Shown here piece after piece: positions 53,710-63,741 of a stretch of DNA of 64,000 nucleotides (position 1 is the stretch's first letter; each line of letters opens with the position of its first letter). The notes under the pieces were generated by a model. That model was not told where the DNA came from. It searched no databases and saw only the letters and a program-made list of their open reading frames with translations. Source of the stretch: Vallitaleaceae bacterium (lineage in GTDB: Bacteria; Bacillota; Clostridia; Lachnospirales; Vallitaleaceae); assembly GCA_028277605.1 (NCBI GenBank), contig JANQFZ010000072.1, positions 30,379 through 94,378 on the forward strand. Reading direction: 5' to 3'. A program made the translations under genes and the position numbers.

Positions 53710-55032
53710 ATGGCAAAATGGATACGTCTACTCTTCGTATTTACTTGTATTTTATTAATTGTTGGATGCTCTAACTCAGACCTCAATGTTCCAACAAGTC
53801 AACCTAAAGGATCTGACACTATTACAATCGAAGTATTACAGTTAAAAGTGGAGATTATTGATGCATTGGATGCTTTGGCAAGAGATTTTGAGAAAATCCA
53901 TCCCAATATTAAGGTTATTATTGATACGGTTGGAGGTGGAGAGGATTATAATGCTATTCTAAGAGCTAGATTTAACTCTGGGTCTCCGCCTAATATTTTT
54001 CATGCTAATGGTCCACAGGATATTATAGATTATGTAGATTTTTTAACCCCTTTAAATGATCAACCGTGGGTAAAACATGTTGTAGAAGGTTCATTAGATA
54101 AAATGACCAAAGATGGTAAAATCTATGGACAACCCATAGGTATAGAAGGGTATGGAATCATCTATCATAAATCTATGTTTGAACAAGCTGGTATTAATCC
54201 TTATGACATAACCTCTTTATCGGCGCTAAGAACAGCCTTTAGAACACTTGAATCAATGAAAGAAGAGCTAGGTATAGAGACCGTATTATCCTATTCTGTT
54301 GGTGATACCGCTTGGTGGACAGCTTCATTTCACACTTTTAATGTTGCCTTTTCTATGCAGGAAGATCCATTTAGATGGGTACATGATATAGATACAGGTA
54401 AAGCAAGGTTTGAAGATAACGATAGAATAGAAGGCATGCTAAACTTATTGGACTTATTCTGTGATTACAGCTATGAAGATCTAATGACCGTTTCTTATGA
54501 TAATCAAGTCGGTAACTTCGCAGTAGGTAAGACTGCATGCCTGCATCAAGGCGTGTGGGTCTATGGTATGCTATCTGAAATTGATCCTGATTTGGATATC
54601 GCCTTTTTACCTATTCCTCTAAGTGATGATCCTAGTTGGAATAATGATTGCCTACCTATCGGTGTTTCTAATTATTATGCGATTAATTCAAAGGACAAAT
54701 CAGATGAAGAGATTCATGCATCTAAACTATTTTTAGATTTTATTGCTTCAACCGAACGTGGACACCAGTTTATTGTGGATGAATGCGGTTTAATTCCAGC
54801 TTTTACAAATATCACCCTAACCCCTAAAGATCCTCTATCTCAATCCATTCAAACCTATGTTAAGTCAGGAAAAATCATACCATGGATTGTTTGGGGCTAT
54901 GTACCAGCAGGATTTATTGAGACCGATGTAACACAGGCTATACATAATTATTATAAAAAAAACATTAGTAAAAATGAATTTGCTAGATTTCTAGATATTA
55001 AGTGGCATGAAGCTAGATCCTCTCAACAATAA
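53710..55032 (+). CDS. Sugar ABC transporter binding lipoprotein (second system)
   Basis: A 440-aa family-1 solute-binding lipoprotein. Signal peptide IRLLFVFTCILLIVGCSNS gives a lipidated Cys near residue 19. The mature domain begins ITIEVLQLKVEIIDALDALA and has IHPNIKVIIDTVGGGEDYNA, GQPIGIEGYGIIYHKSMFEQ and a C-lobe ending FLDIKWHEA. It differs clearly from the operon 1 protein and lacks that one's acidic linker, so ligand preference may differ. GGAGGAGG lies seven bases before the ATG at 53710. First gene of a plus-strand three-gene operon. Confidence 0.92.
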   Translation: MAKWIRLLFVFTCILLIVGCSNSDLNVPTSQPKGSDTITIEVLQLKVEIIDALDALARDFEKIHPNIKVIIDTVGGGEDYNAILRARFNSGSPPNIFHANGPQDIIDYVDFLTPLNDQPWVKHVVEGSLDKMTKDGKIYGQPIGIEGYGIIYHKSMFEQAGINPYDITSLSALRTAFRTLESMKEELGIETVLSYSVGDTAWWTASFHTFNVAFSMQEDPFRWVHDIDTGKARFEDNDRIEGMLNLLDLFCDYSYEDLMTVSYDNQVGNFAVGKTACLHQGVWVYGMLSEIDPDLDIAFLPIPLSDDPSWNNDCLPIGVSNYYAINSKDKSDEEIHASKLFLDFIASTERGHQFIVDECGLIPAFTNITLTPKDPLSQSIQTYVKSGKIIPWIVWGYVPAGFIETDVTQAIHNYYKKNISKNEFARFLDIKWHEARSSQQ

Positions 55033-55082
55033 CACTGATACCAGCTAGACATAACGTTCGTTCGTGATAAGGAGCTGAAATT

Positions 55083-55961
55083 ATGCACAAAAAACTAAAA
55101 AAGGCTTTAAAATTCTGGGGGTTTTTAGCCCCTAGTTTATTTTCATTTGTTGTTGTCATCTTCATACCATTTATCATCGGTATTTACTATTCATTCACGG
55201 ATTGGTCAGCAATACCTGGAAAAGCCATACATTTCATTGGCATCCACAATTATATACAAATCTTTCATGACAAGCAATTTGGGTTAGCTTTTATAACGAC
55301 CATTAAGTTCACAGTACTATGTGTTCTACTCATTAACATCATTGGCTTTAGTATGGCTTTATTAGTAACAAGAAAACTAAAATCAGCGTATCTACTAAGA
55401 ACCATTTTCTTTATGCCTAATTTAATTGGTGGTATTATTCTCGGCTTTATATGGAAGTTCATATTTAATGAATTGTTTCCTAATCTATATTCTATCACTC
55501 AAGTAGGACTTTTTGGCATTAAGTTCTTGAGTGAATCCAACACTGCCATTCTAGCTATGGCCATTGTAACGACTTGGCAAATGGCAGGTTATATCATGAT
55601 CATCTATATAGCCGCATTGCAGAATATCCCTCAGTACATATTAGATGCTTCGGATATTGATGGTGCAAATCCTTGGCAGAAGATTAGAAAAATTATTCTC
55701 CCACTTGTAAGACCAGCTTTTACACTTAGTTTGTTTATGACATTATCCAACTCCTTTAAGATGTTTGACCAAAATGTCTCCTTGACCAATGGTCAGCCTG
55801 CAAGAAAAACAGAACTATTAGCATTAAATATTTATACTGAAGCATTTTCTAAATCCAACTATTCTAAAGCTCAAGCTATGGCAATCCTATTTTTTATTGT
55901 TGTGGCAGGGGTTACCTTAACTCAAGCTTATTTTAATAAAAAAAGAGAGGTGGAATGGTAA
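55083..55961 (+). CDS. MalF-type sugar ABC permease (second system)
   Basis: A 292-aa membrane protein with six helices: WGFLAPSLFSFVVVIFIPFI near residue 13, then IIGFSMALLVTRKLKSAYLL, and the EAA loop YILDASDIDGANPWQKIRKI near 195-215. It pairs with the following MalG-type protein, whose gene overlaps this one by seven bases (ATG within TGGAATGGTAATG). GGAGCTG precedes the ATG. As in operon 1 no ATPase gene is present, so a shared ATPase encoded elsewhere is needed. Confidence 0.92.
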   Translation: MHKKLKKALKFWGFLAPSLFSFVVVIFIPFIIGIYYSFTDWSAIPGKAIHFIGIHNYIQIFHDKQFGLAFITTIKFTVLCVLLINIIGFSMALLVTRKLKSAYLLRTIFFMPNLIGGIILGFIWKFIFNELFPNLYSITQVGLFGIKFLSESNTAILAMAIVTTWQMAGYIMIIYIAALQNIPQYILDASDIDGANPWQKIRKIILPLVRPAFTLSLFMTLSNSFKMFDQNVSLTNGQPARKTELLALNIYTEAFSKSNYSKAQAMAILFFIVVAGVTLTQAYFNKKREVEW

Positions 55962-56785
55962 TGCCTAGAAAAAAAATACGATTATGGGTCTTGGAACTAT
56001 TTGGCATACTCTTAGGATTCGTCTACATCTCTCCTTTCTATTTTGTCATTATTAATGCATTAAAATCAAAGAGAAATGTTTTTTTAGATAGATTAAGATT
56101 ACCAGAAAATATACACCTTGAAAACTTTATCATTGCAGCAGAAAAAATGGATTACATACAAGCCTTTAGGAATTCTATTATCATAACGACATTAAGTCTT
56201 TTTGCAATTGTCTTATTTTCTTCCATGGCAGCATGGGTTTTAGTTCGAACAAAAACAAAAATAAGTCAATGGATATTCTTTATGTTTATTTCAGCTCTGC
56301 TAATTCCCTTTCAAACTGTTATGTTTCCATTAACTTTCTTGATGGGTAAGCTGGATCTACTAAACAATCATTTGGCTATGGTCTTTATATATCTTGGTTT
56401 TGGATCCAGTCAATCTATTTTTATCTATCATGGCTTTATAAAAAGTATTCCAAGAGAATTAGAAGATGCTGCCATTATGGACGGCTGTAGTCATTGGGAA
56501 GTCTATAAGATGATTATATTTCCTCTTTTAAAACCAATATCTATAACGGTTGCTGTTATCAATGGAATGTGGATGTGGAATGATTATCTACTCCCTAACT
56601 TAATGTTGCACGACAAAGCAGTTCGGACGATTCCTTTAGCTGCTAAGTATTTCTTTAGCGCTTTTTCAAAGGACTGGCATCTTGCTACTGCCGCCTTAAC
56701 CATATCTATTATCCCTGTCATTCTCTTTTATTTTATTGCCCAAAAACATATTGTAAAAGGAATAATAGCTGGTTCCGTTAAATAA
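55955..56785 (+). CDS. MalG-type sugar ABC permease (second system)
   Basis: A 276-aa six-helix permease of normal MalG length, in contrast to the 581-aa partner in operon 1. Landmarks are LLGFVYISPFYFVIINALKS, the EAA loop ELEDAAIMDGCSHWEVYKMI near 165-185, WMWNDYLLPNLML and the C terminus KHIVKGIIAGSVK. The first ATG (55955) overlaps the stop of the preceding gene; a second ATG at 55961 is also possible after AGAGG. Translational coupling is likely. It ends the operon; the gap to upp carries a separate promoter. Confidence 0.92.
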   Translation: MVMPRKKIRLWVLELFGILLGFVYISPFYFVIINALKSKRNVFLDRLRLPENIHLENFIIAAEKMDYIQAFRNSIIITTLSLFAIVLFSSMAAWVLVRTKTKISQWIFFMFISALLIPFQTVMFPLTFLMGKLDLLNNHLAMVFIYLGFGSSQSIFIYHGFIKSIPRELEDAAIMDGCSHWEVYKMIIFPLLKPISITVAVINGMWMWNDYLLPNLMLHDKAVRTIPLAAKYFFSAFSKDWHLATAALTISIIPVILFYFIAQKHIVKGIIAGSVK

Positions 56786-56819
56786 ATAGATTAGCAGCAC
56801 AACTTAACCCTTAATGATG

Positions 56820-56848
56820 TTGACAAAATTCAACACTTACCTTATTAT
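56820..56848 (+). promoter_or_regulatory. Sigma-A promoter of upp
   Basis: TTGACA (56820-56825), a 17-base spacer and TATTAT (56843-56848) lie 30 bases before the upp start codon. No PyrR-binding loop or attenuator was seen in the short leader. Confidence 0.7.
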
Positions 56849-56877
56849 TGAATAAGAAAATACATAAGGAGGCAGCT

Positions 56878-57510
56878 ATGTACGATAATGTAAAGCTTTT
56901 GGAACACCCGTTACTACAACATAAATTAACCTTATTAAGAGATAAGAATACGACATCTAAGGATTTCAGAGCACTTGTCAAGGAAGTTGCTATGTTAATG
57001 GGTTATGAAGTGACTAGAAACTTTCCATTAGAAGAAATTGAGTTAGAAACCCCTATCTGTGAAACGAAATCCAAAGTTATATCAGGTAAAACAGTTGCTA
57101 TTGTTCCCATCTTAAGAGCCGGCTTAGGTATGGTAGATGGATTATTGAATCTTATTCCTACTGCTAAAGTTGGTCACATTGGTTTATATAGAAATGAAGA
57201 AACTCTTCAACCCGTCGAATACTATTGTAAATTACCAAAGGATATTGAAAAAAGAACCGTTATTATTACAGAACCTATGCTTGCAACAGGAGGTTCTATT
57301 ATAGCTGGTGTTAATTTATTAAAATCCTATGGTGTACAAGATATAAAAATCATGTGCCTTGTCACATCCAAACCAGGCATTGAAGAAGTGTACAAGCATC
57401 ATCCAGAAATACAAATTTATACAGTAGCAATTGATGAAAAACTTAATGAAATTGGGTATATTACACCTGGATTAGGTGATGCAGGCGATAGAATTTTCGG
57501 AACAAAATAA
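56878..57510 (+). CDS. upp: Uracil phosphoribosyltransferase
   Basis: A 210-aa pyrimidine salvage enzyme that makes UMP from uracil and PRPP. Family motifs: [58 protein letters not shown], the PRPP loop [10 protein letters not shown] and the uracil-binding end [17 protein letters not shown]. The PRPP loop begins with Glu where Asp is usual (DPMLATGG), a conservative change. Start at 56878 follows GGAGG by five bases; an upstream in-frame ATG lacks a site. Own promoter. Confidence 0.95.
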   Translation: MYDNVKLLEHPLLQHKLTLLRDKNTTSKDFRALVKEVAMLMGYEVTRNFPLEEIELETPICETKSKVISGKTVAIVPILRAGLGMVDGLLNLIPTAKVGHIGLYRNEETLQPVEYYCKLPKDIEKRTVIITEPMLATGGSIIAGVNLLKSYGVQDIKIMCLVTSKPGIEEVYKHHPEIQIYTVAIDEKLNEIGYITPGLGDAGDRIFGTK

Positions 57511-57526
57511 AATAGGCCATAAAAGA

Positions 57527-57559
57527 TTTATCGCATAGAAATTTTTTCTATGCGATAAA
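57527..57559. terminator. Hairpin between convergent upp and the 57595 gene
   Basis: TTTATCGCATAGAA and TTCTATGCGATAAA pair perfectly (14 bp) around a five-base T-rich loop. It probably ends upp and the opposing transcript, though no long T tract follows. Confidence 0.55.
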
Positions 57560-57594
57560 ATATATGACTCATACTAATTCATTAAGACTATCAA

Positions 57595-58182
57595 TTAAAT
57601 TCTATAAACAATTTGTGGTTTCTCATTATTAAAATTATCTTTAATATATTTCTCTATGATAGTATCTGCTTTCTTTGCCGTATGGATAAGTTCATCCACC
57701 TCATAATAGTTAAAATAGTTGACAATATTACTGCAGCTTAGCGATTCCTTCAAGTCCTTATCCAAATCATACTCTTTAAAATTTTCGAGAACACTTAACG
57801 GTTCATCTGCTATTAACGCGTTTAATACAATCCATTTCAAAAAATCTGGATTATAAGCATAATGAAAAGCAAGCTGTACAAAACTCAATTGGTTTAATAC
57901 TTGATCAACCGTGTTTTCAAATATTTCACTCACTACATTCAAAGCCTTATCTGAACTAATACTAACCTGTTGTTTTAGCGTAATATATATAGACGTTATT
58001 GAAACGGACCAATTTAAGTTGGTTTTACCAATCATCTTAAATATATCTGTCTCGTTTTCTAACTGTTCGTATTTATCCATAGTAGCATTAATAAAATCAT
58101 TAATTTTATTTTTATTCATCACAGAAGTTAATAAATTACTTTCTTGCTGTAATACCTCTCTTAAGCGACACATCTTTTTCAT
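57595..58182 (-). CDS. Helical protein of unknown function
   Basis: A 195-aa protein I do not recognise. It starts MKKMCRLREVLQQESNLLTS and is predicted largely helical, acidic and soluble, without signal peptide, membrane helix or metal motif; Cys appear at about 5 and 156. Composition and length suggest a small all-helical fold. Start at 58182 is chosen as GGAGGGG lies eight bases upstream, inside a slightly longer frame. It is monocistronic, convergent with upp, and followed upstream by a 381-base gap, so context gives no clue. Confidence 0.6.
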   Translation of the reverse strand: MKKMCRLREVLQQESNLLTSVMNKNKINDFINATMDKYEQLENETDIFKMIGKTNLNWSVSITSIYITLKQQVSISSDKALNVVSEIFENTVDQVLNQLSFVQLAFHYAYNPDFLKWIVLNALIADEPLSVLENFKEYDLDKDLKESLSCSNIVNYFNYYEVDELIHTAKKADTIIEKYIKDNFNNEKPQIVYRI

Positions 58183-58563
58183 GTCTGTCCCCTCCATTTA
58201 TATAGTCATGAGTAACATATAGGCTCACAATATATATGTATATGCTTATGTCATTAAAAGTATTACAACTAGTCATAGTTTAATTGACTTAAATGTCTGA
58301 TTTCATTAGTATATTAGCTATAGGTAACCAAAAGAATTGTTATTATTTTTATTACACTCTTATTATTATAACCTCTAATTATTAATTTTATAAGAACAAA
58401 TGGTTAACAATAGTTACATTATAACATTTATTCATGATTTTGGAAATAAAAATTATTTTTGAGTTTCTTATTTTTTTGTCAACAAATTTCTCTAATCCGT
58501 TACTTAACTGCATTTGTTTCAGTTAAATTGTCGGAAACTGTTGTTAGATTAATGGAAAAAAAA
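58183..58563. other. AT-rich gap without a visible gene
   Basis: This 381-base stretch upstream of the 57595 gene and downstream of rarA is very AT-rich. I saw no frame with a ribosome site and no clear terminator or repeat. It should contain the promoter of the 57595 gene. Confidence 0.4.
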
Positions 58564-59901
58564 TTACTGTCCTGAATTCGTAGGGGTATTTTTTAGCTGA
58601 GTTAACCGTTGTTTTATTATTTTTTCATACCCTTGTTCAGTAATATCGTAATACACTTTTCCCACCAATTCATCAGGCAGGTACTGTTGCCTTACATAAT
58701 GATCTGGATAGTTATGCGCATACTTATAGTCTATGCCATGACCTAACATTTTTGCACCTTTGTAACTGGCATCTTTTAAATAATTTGGTATAGAACTGAT
58801 TTGCACATCCTCAACATCCTTATAAGCCTTTTTTATCCCTAGGTAAGCTGCATTACTTTTTGGAGCACAAGCAACATAAGCAGCTGCTTGAGACAGAATG
58901 ATTCTACCTTCTGGCATACCTATAAAATCAACCGCCTGTGAAGCTGCAACAGCAACCGATAAAGCCATAGGATCCGCATTTCCAACATCTTCTGAGGCAC
59001 AAATAACAATTCTTCTAGCAATAAATTTAGGATCTTCCCCTGCATATAGCATGCGTGCTAAATAATAAAGCACTGCATCTGGATCGGAACCTCTCATACT
59101 TTTTATAAATGCGGAAATGATATCGTAATGATTATCCCCATCCTTATCATAAGAAATTGCTCTCTTCTGTATACATTGCTGCGCAACATCTAGGGTTAAA
59201 TGAATACACCCTTGTTCATTCTGCTCAGTAGTTAATGCTCCTAATTCTATTGCATTAAGAGCTGCTCTAGCATCACCGTTGGCAACATCAGAAAGAAAGG
59301 TTAAAGCATCCTCAGCTATATGAATATTGAGATGACCCAGTCCTTTTTCTTTATTTGCAACCGCTCGTTCTAATAATACGTGAATATCCTTACTTTCTAA
59401 AGGCTTTAGCTGAAAAATTCTTGATCTAGAAACGAGAGCTCTGTTAACTTCAAAATAAGGATTTTCAGTTGTGGCACCAATAAGCGTAATCGTACCATCT
59501 TCCACAAATGGCAGAAGATAATCCTGCTGTGCTTTATTAAAACGATGTATTTCATCAATAAATAGAATAGTTTTTTTGCTATACATGCCTAATCTATCTT
59601 TTGATTCATCAATCACCTTTTGAATATCCTTTTTACCTGATACCGTCGCATTTAACTGAACAAACTCTGATTGAGTAGTATTAGCTATGACCTTTGCTAA
59701 GGTTGTTTTACCCGTTCCAGGTGGTCCATAAAATAGTATTGAACCTAATTGGTCTGCTTTAATAGCTCTATACAGCAATTTGTCCTTACCAATAATATGT
59801 TCTTGTCCAACAACATCTTCTAATATAATTGGACGCACCCTTGCTGCTAATGGCGCCTCTTTTTCTAAAGTTTTTTCACGCATCATATCAAATAAATCCA
59901 T
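58564..59901 (-). CDS. rarA: Replication-associated recombination protein A (AAA+ ATPase)
   Basis: A 445-aa AAA+ ATPase of the RarA/MgsA/WRNIP1 family that acts at stalled replication forks. Motifs: RPIILEDVVGQEHIIG, Walker A FYGPPGTGKTTLAKVIA near residue 55-70, Walker B ILFIDEIHRFNKAQQD, sensor 1 LIGATTENPYFEVNRALVSR and the C-terminal tetramerisation domain with RGSDPDAVLYYLARMLYAGED and YKYAHNYPDHYVRQQYLPD. AGGAG precedes ATG at 59901. Upstream lies the FIST-GGDEF-EAL gene, 80 bases away. Confidence 0.95.
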   Translation of the reverse strand: MDLFDMMREKTLEKEAPLAARVRPIILEDVVGQEHIIGKDKLLYRAIKADQLGSILFYGPPGTGKTTLAKVIANTTQSEFVQLNATVSGKKDIQKVIDESKDRLGMYSKKTILFIDEIHRFNKAQQDYLLPFVEDGTITLIGATTENPYFEVNRALVSRSRIFQLKPLESKDIHVLLERAVANKEKGLGHLNIHIAEDALTFLSDVANGDARAALNAIELGALTTEQNEQGCIHLTLDVAQQCIQKRAISYDKDGDNHYDIISAFIKSMRGSDPDAVLYYLARMLYAGEDPKFIARRIVICASEDVGNADPMALSVAVAASQAVDFIGMPEGRIILSQAAAYVACAPKSNAAYLGIKKAYKDVEDVQISSIPNYLKDASYKGAKMLGHGIDYKYAHNYPDHYVRQQYLPDELVGKVYYDITEQGYEKIIKQRLTQLKNTPTNSGQ

Positions 59902-59981
59902 TATTTACTACTCCTAGTTCATTATCTATTAGTCTAATCATAATTATCTTAATTAAGATATATTCCCCTAAGTAATCCATT

Positions 59982-62459
59982 TTACAACGTTTCTTTAGGC
60001 TTTGAAAAATAAAAGCCTTGTGAGTAATTGACGCCTAATTCACCAACCACATCATATACATCACCATTATGTACATATTCTGCCACAGTTTCTACTCCTA
60101 ATTTTTTTGCAAAGGAAACAATGGTTTCAGCAATAATTTGAGACTTTTTATCGTCATTAATATGCTTAATGATAGATCCATCAATTTTAATAATATCAAC
60201 CATAAGCTGTGTTAAATACATAAAATTGGAATAACCTGATCCAAAATCATCTATAGCAATTTTAGCTCCTCTTGATTTCACTTCATTAATGAATGTCATT
60301 ACTTCATCAAATTCTTCAATGCCTTCTGATTCTACAATTTCAAATATAGCTCGCTCAGCCACTTGCTTATCCTCCAAAAGGGTGTAAATATATTGTCTAG
60401 TTTTTTTATTAACTATATCAGAAATTAATACATTAATTGAAAAATCATAATACTCTTTTGAAAACTTTTCAAAGGTTTTCTTTAACATAATTCGCGTTAA
60501 TTCAGGATAATAACCCGCTTTTTTTGCTACTGTTAAAAATAAATATGGAGAGATAAGATTACCCTCTTCATCAATCATTCTTATTAATGACTCATATTTA
60601 ACTATTTTTCGTGTTTGGTTATCAATAATAGGTTGAAAATAAGGAACAATTCTATTTTCACTAATGGCATTTCTTATCCGAGTAGCCATTTCTAAATTTG
60701 TTCTAATGTTTTCTACTAATTCCAAGTCATCCGTATAGAGTTGTAACGGAAGTCCTTGTTTTTTTGCATAATCTAAAATAATACCCGCTTTTTCTATTAG
60801 CTTATTTTGATCAATAACAATCCCTACAGTTGTTTCTATAATAATATGATAATCATGTATGATGAATGTCTTTTCCTTCAACTGATGCTGTAAATCTTGA
60901 CATAAATCAATAAACGCTCTATCTTCACAGCAATCTGACGCTATAATAGCAAATAGACATGTATCCATCTGATAGCATACTAATCCATGCCGTTTAAGTT
61001 GCTGCGTTAAAAACATCCCTACTTGCCTGAGTAGAATATCTCCAATATCATTGCCATAGAAATTATTAATATTTGAAAAAGCTTTAATATCAAGAACACT
61101 CAGCTTATTTATTCTTCCATTTTCAATATCGTATTTCAATCTATTTTTATTAGGTAAACCTGTAATATCATCTGTGTAATACAGCTCCTGCAATTCTTTA
61201 GTTTTTTCAAAAACTTTTTTCTCAAGCTCATTATTTAATTGATTGAGCTCTTGGCTTGTTGTTTTTATTAGATGATGCAAAACTGACTCTTCCACATTCT
61301 TAAAGAATTTCTTTTCTGTTAGAATGGTGTTGTCAATCTTTATTCTAGCATTAATGTCTTCTGATAAGCCAAGAAATGTAGAAGTTTGCATATATAAAGT
61401 ATTCGTGCCATCAATATAACTAAACTCACCATATGTGTAACAGCCACCCACAGATATTTCATAGCTCAAAGGCTTTAGTTCATAGTCGATTAGTTCTTTT
61501 AATAGGGTGATTCTTCCTGAACAAGAATATACAAATAAACTTTCTATGGGTTTGTTGACTATTTTTTTATGTGTGTTTCTTGCTCCATTTAGAATATCTA
61601 CTAAATTACCATATCCTAAACGTATTTTTTCACCATTTTTTACGTGTGCTGCTAACACTAACTCATCTGTATCACTTAGGGATATAATAGGATGAGTTAC
61701 GTATCTTCCATTCCTTTCTAAAGCTAAAGGAAACTTAATCCCTATATCACTATAGTCTTCAAAGTTTTGTCCGATATGATTAAGGTAAAATCTCTTTGCT
61801 GGTGTGTTCTCTATTTCATAGATAATATTTCCCTGAGATTTTGTAATGGTCATTTCTCTACCAATAGGTACCCAGCTAAAGCTACTATCCGTATGAACAT
61901 ACAAGCTATCGCTATTTAGTGACACAGCTACTATCCCCTCTTCATAGATATGATTCTCATCAAAAACATATCTTTTATTAGATAAGGAACTGCCACCTGC
62001 AACACCACCTGCAATGATAATAGATTTTTTAACAGATTCGATCCCTTGAAGCAGCAAGTTTCCATCGATATCACTGCTTCCACTAGCAAACATAATAAGC
62101 GCCTTTGATTGCTTTGTTATAATACTTTCAGCAAGTATTCTAGCTCCTGAATATTTGCTAGTATTTTTATAGTTAACACTATGAGCCTTAATCCATGTTT
62201 TTTGAAAAGTTGTAATACTAATAACAGTTGTATTAGTCATAGAACAACCATCTATAATTTCTCCAGCTGATGTACACCCAATAATTTTTGCTTTCGGTAG
62301 TACCGACTTTATTTCTCCAACGAGTTTTTTTATATAAGTATAGTTACAATTTCCTGTAAAAATTTGAACGAGTATTTGACCGATAAGATTCCTGCCCTGT
62401 TGAGATACATATTCTGTAAACTGTTTCATATCCTTGTATAACACATTATAAGTTTTCAT
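59982..62459 (-). CDS. FIST-sensor protein with degenerate GGDEF and EAL domains
   Basis: An 825-aa soluble signalling protein. FIST_N and FIST_C (about 10-385; IIGCTSAGEIIDG, SKALIMFASGSSDIDG, GGCYTYGEFSYID) sense small ligands such as amino acids. A short coiled coil leads to a GGDEF domain (about 425-575) whose signature is lost (CYQMDTCLFAII in place of GGDEF), so cyclase activity is unlikely. The EAL domain (about 590-820) keeps the metal and catalytic residues: YESLIR, FEIVESEG, AIDDFGSGYSN, DIIKIDGSII, VAEYV and YSQGFYFSKP. It probably degrades cyclic di-GMP in response to a FIST ligand. AAGGGG precedes the ATG. Confidence 0.9.
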   Translation of the reverse strand: MKTYNVLYKDMKQFTEYVSQQGRNLIGQILVQIFTGNCNYTYIKKLVGEIKSVLPKAKIIGCTSAGEIIDGCSMTNTTVISITTFQKTWIKAHSVNYKNTSKYSGARILAESIITKQSKALIMFASGSSDIDGNLLLQGIESVKKSIIIAGGVAGGSSLSNKRYVFDENHIYEEGIVAVSLNSDSLYVHTDSSFSWVPIGREMTITKSQGNIIYEIENTPAKRFYLNHIGQNFEDYSDIGIKFPLALERNGRYVTHPIISLSDTDELVLAAHVKNGEKIRLGYGNLVDILNGARNTHKKIVNKPIESLFVYSCSGRITLLKELIDYELKPLSYEISVGGCYTYGEFSYIDGTNTLYMQTSTFLGLSEDINARIKIDNTILTEKKFFKNVEESVLHHLIKTTSQELNQLNNELEKKVFEKTKELQELYYTDDITGLPNKNRLKYDIENGRINKLSVLDIKAFSNINNFYGNDIGDILLRQVGMFLTQQLKRHGLVCYQMDTCLFAIIASDCCEDRAFIDLCQDLQHQLKEKTFIIHDYHIIIETTVGIVIDQNKLIEKAGIILDYAKKQGLPLQLYTDDLELVENIRTNLEMATRIRNAISENRIVPYFQPIIDNQTRKIVKYESLIRMIDEEGNLISPYLFLTVAKKAGYYPELTRIMLKKTFEKFSKEYYDFSINVLISDIVNKKTRQYIYTLLEDKQVAERAIFEIVESEGIEEFDEVMTFINEVKSRGAKIAIDDFGSGYSNFMYLTQLMVDIIKIDGSIIKHINDDKKSQIIAETIVSFAKKLGVETVAEYVHNGDVYDVVGELGVNYSQGFYFSKPKETL

Positions 62460-62694
62460 ATATTTCCCCTTGTCTAAAATAATTTATCTTTTGCAGTATT
62501 ATACGAATATTCCCTCCACCTTACATACTACTATTATATCATCAAGTAGCAATATCTTCAATCTTGTAAACACTTTTAAGTTGTTACATTTTTGAGCTTC
62601 CCCATTTAAATGTTATATTTTTTGTGAATCAATTAATTAATAAAACGTTTTATTTCTGAATTTATAATAAATACTATCAGTTTTCTATTTTTAT

Positions 62695-63741
62695 CTAAAT
62701 CAATTTTTTAAAAACAGTTGGAAAGGGCACAGTGTTCAACTGATCATGAGTTATCCATTGATGATAAGGATAATCAATAAGATGCGATTTGCTAACCTCA
62801 ATTCTATAGCATATAATGTTCCATATTCTATGTGTAAATATATGTACGGCCCGTTTCTTTACTTCAATATGATCCGTTTGTAAATCAAAACTATCTTGTA
62901 GTTCTTGAATTATGGATTTCCCGTCTTTAAACCCCAATTGTTTTTCTATAATTGGTAATCCCCATAGATTTGCTAAAAGTCCTTCGGTTGGTCTCTTAAT
63001 AATAAGAACCTTATTATCGTTTACAACATAGGCCGCTTCCATTTCTAATTTTTTCTTTACTAAACGTCTAGCTTTCACAGGTCTGTCCAATTGGTTGCCA
63101 ACTTGATAAGATTGACATAAAAAAGACAACGGACACTGTTCACATTGAGGTCTTTTAGGTGTACAAACAACCGAACCTAATTCCATTAAAGCTTGATTAA
63201 ACTGCCCAACTTCTCTAGGCAATAATGTTTTAGCAAGCATTTCAAACTCTTTTTTAGTTTTTTGTTTGCCGATATCGGAATCCATGTTAAATATTCTGGA
63301 AAGCACTCTCATTACATTTCCATCCACCGCCGGTAACGGCATATTGTAGGCGATGCTTAATACAGCTCCTGCCGTATAAGAACCTATCCCAGGTAAAGCT
63401 AATGCCTTTTTATAATTTTGGGGAAAGGTGCTGTTATGCTGTTGAGTTAGAATCAAAGCGCACTGTTTCAATCGTTTTGCCCGAGAATAATATCCCAGTC
63501 CTTCCCACAACTTATAAACCAATTCTTCTTCTGCATCTGCTAATGCCTGCACATCTGGCAAAGCTTTTATAAATCTTTTATAATACTTAATCACTGTCTT
63601 TACCTGTGTTTGCTGTAACATAACTTCAGAAATCCATATCTTATAAGGATCACAAGTTTTTCTCCAAGGCAAGTCTCTTTTTTCTATTTCAAACCAATCA
63701 AGTAATTTCTCTTGTAATTGTAGGATGTCATTATCTTTCAT
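62695..63741 (-). CDS. mutY: A/G-specific adenine glycosylase MutY
   Basis: A 348-aa base-excision enzyme that removes adenine mispaired with 8-oxoguanine. HhH-GPD domain with EVMLQQTQVKTVIKYYKRF, helix-hairpin-helix LPGIGSYTAGAVLSIAYN and catalytic Asp in PAVDGNVMRVLSRIF; a [4Fe-4S] site CTPKRPQCEQCPLSFLCQ; and a C-terminal NUDIX-like 8-oxoG recognition domain (about 225-345). Start at 63741 is chosen since GGAGG lies ten bases upstream; the frame continues 18 codons further without a site. The remaining 259 bases to the window edge hold no gene I can support. Confidence 0.95.
   Translation of the reverse strand: MKDNDILQLQEKLLDWFEIEKRDLPWRKTCDPYKIWISEVMLQQTQVKTVIKYYKRFIKALPDVQALADAEEELVYKLWEGLGYYSRAKRLKQCALILTQQHNSTFPQNYKKALALPGIGSYTAGAVLSIAYNMPLPAVDGNVMRVLSRIFNMDSDIGKQKTKKEFEMLAKTLLPREVGQFNQALMELGSVVCTPKRPQCEQCPLSFLCQSYQVGNQLDRPVKARRLVKKKLEMEAAYVVNDNKVLIIKRPTEGLLANLWGLPIIEKQLGFKDGKSIIQELQDSFDLQTDHIEVKKRAVHIFTHRIWNIICYRIEVSKSHLIDYPYHQWITHDQLNTVPFPTVFKKLI

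Noticed and set aside
56786..56877. PyrR attenuator before upp
   Set aside because: The leader is too short and lacks the PyrR loop and a competing terminator.
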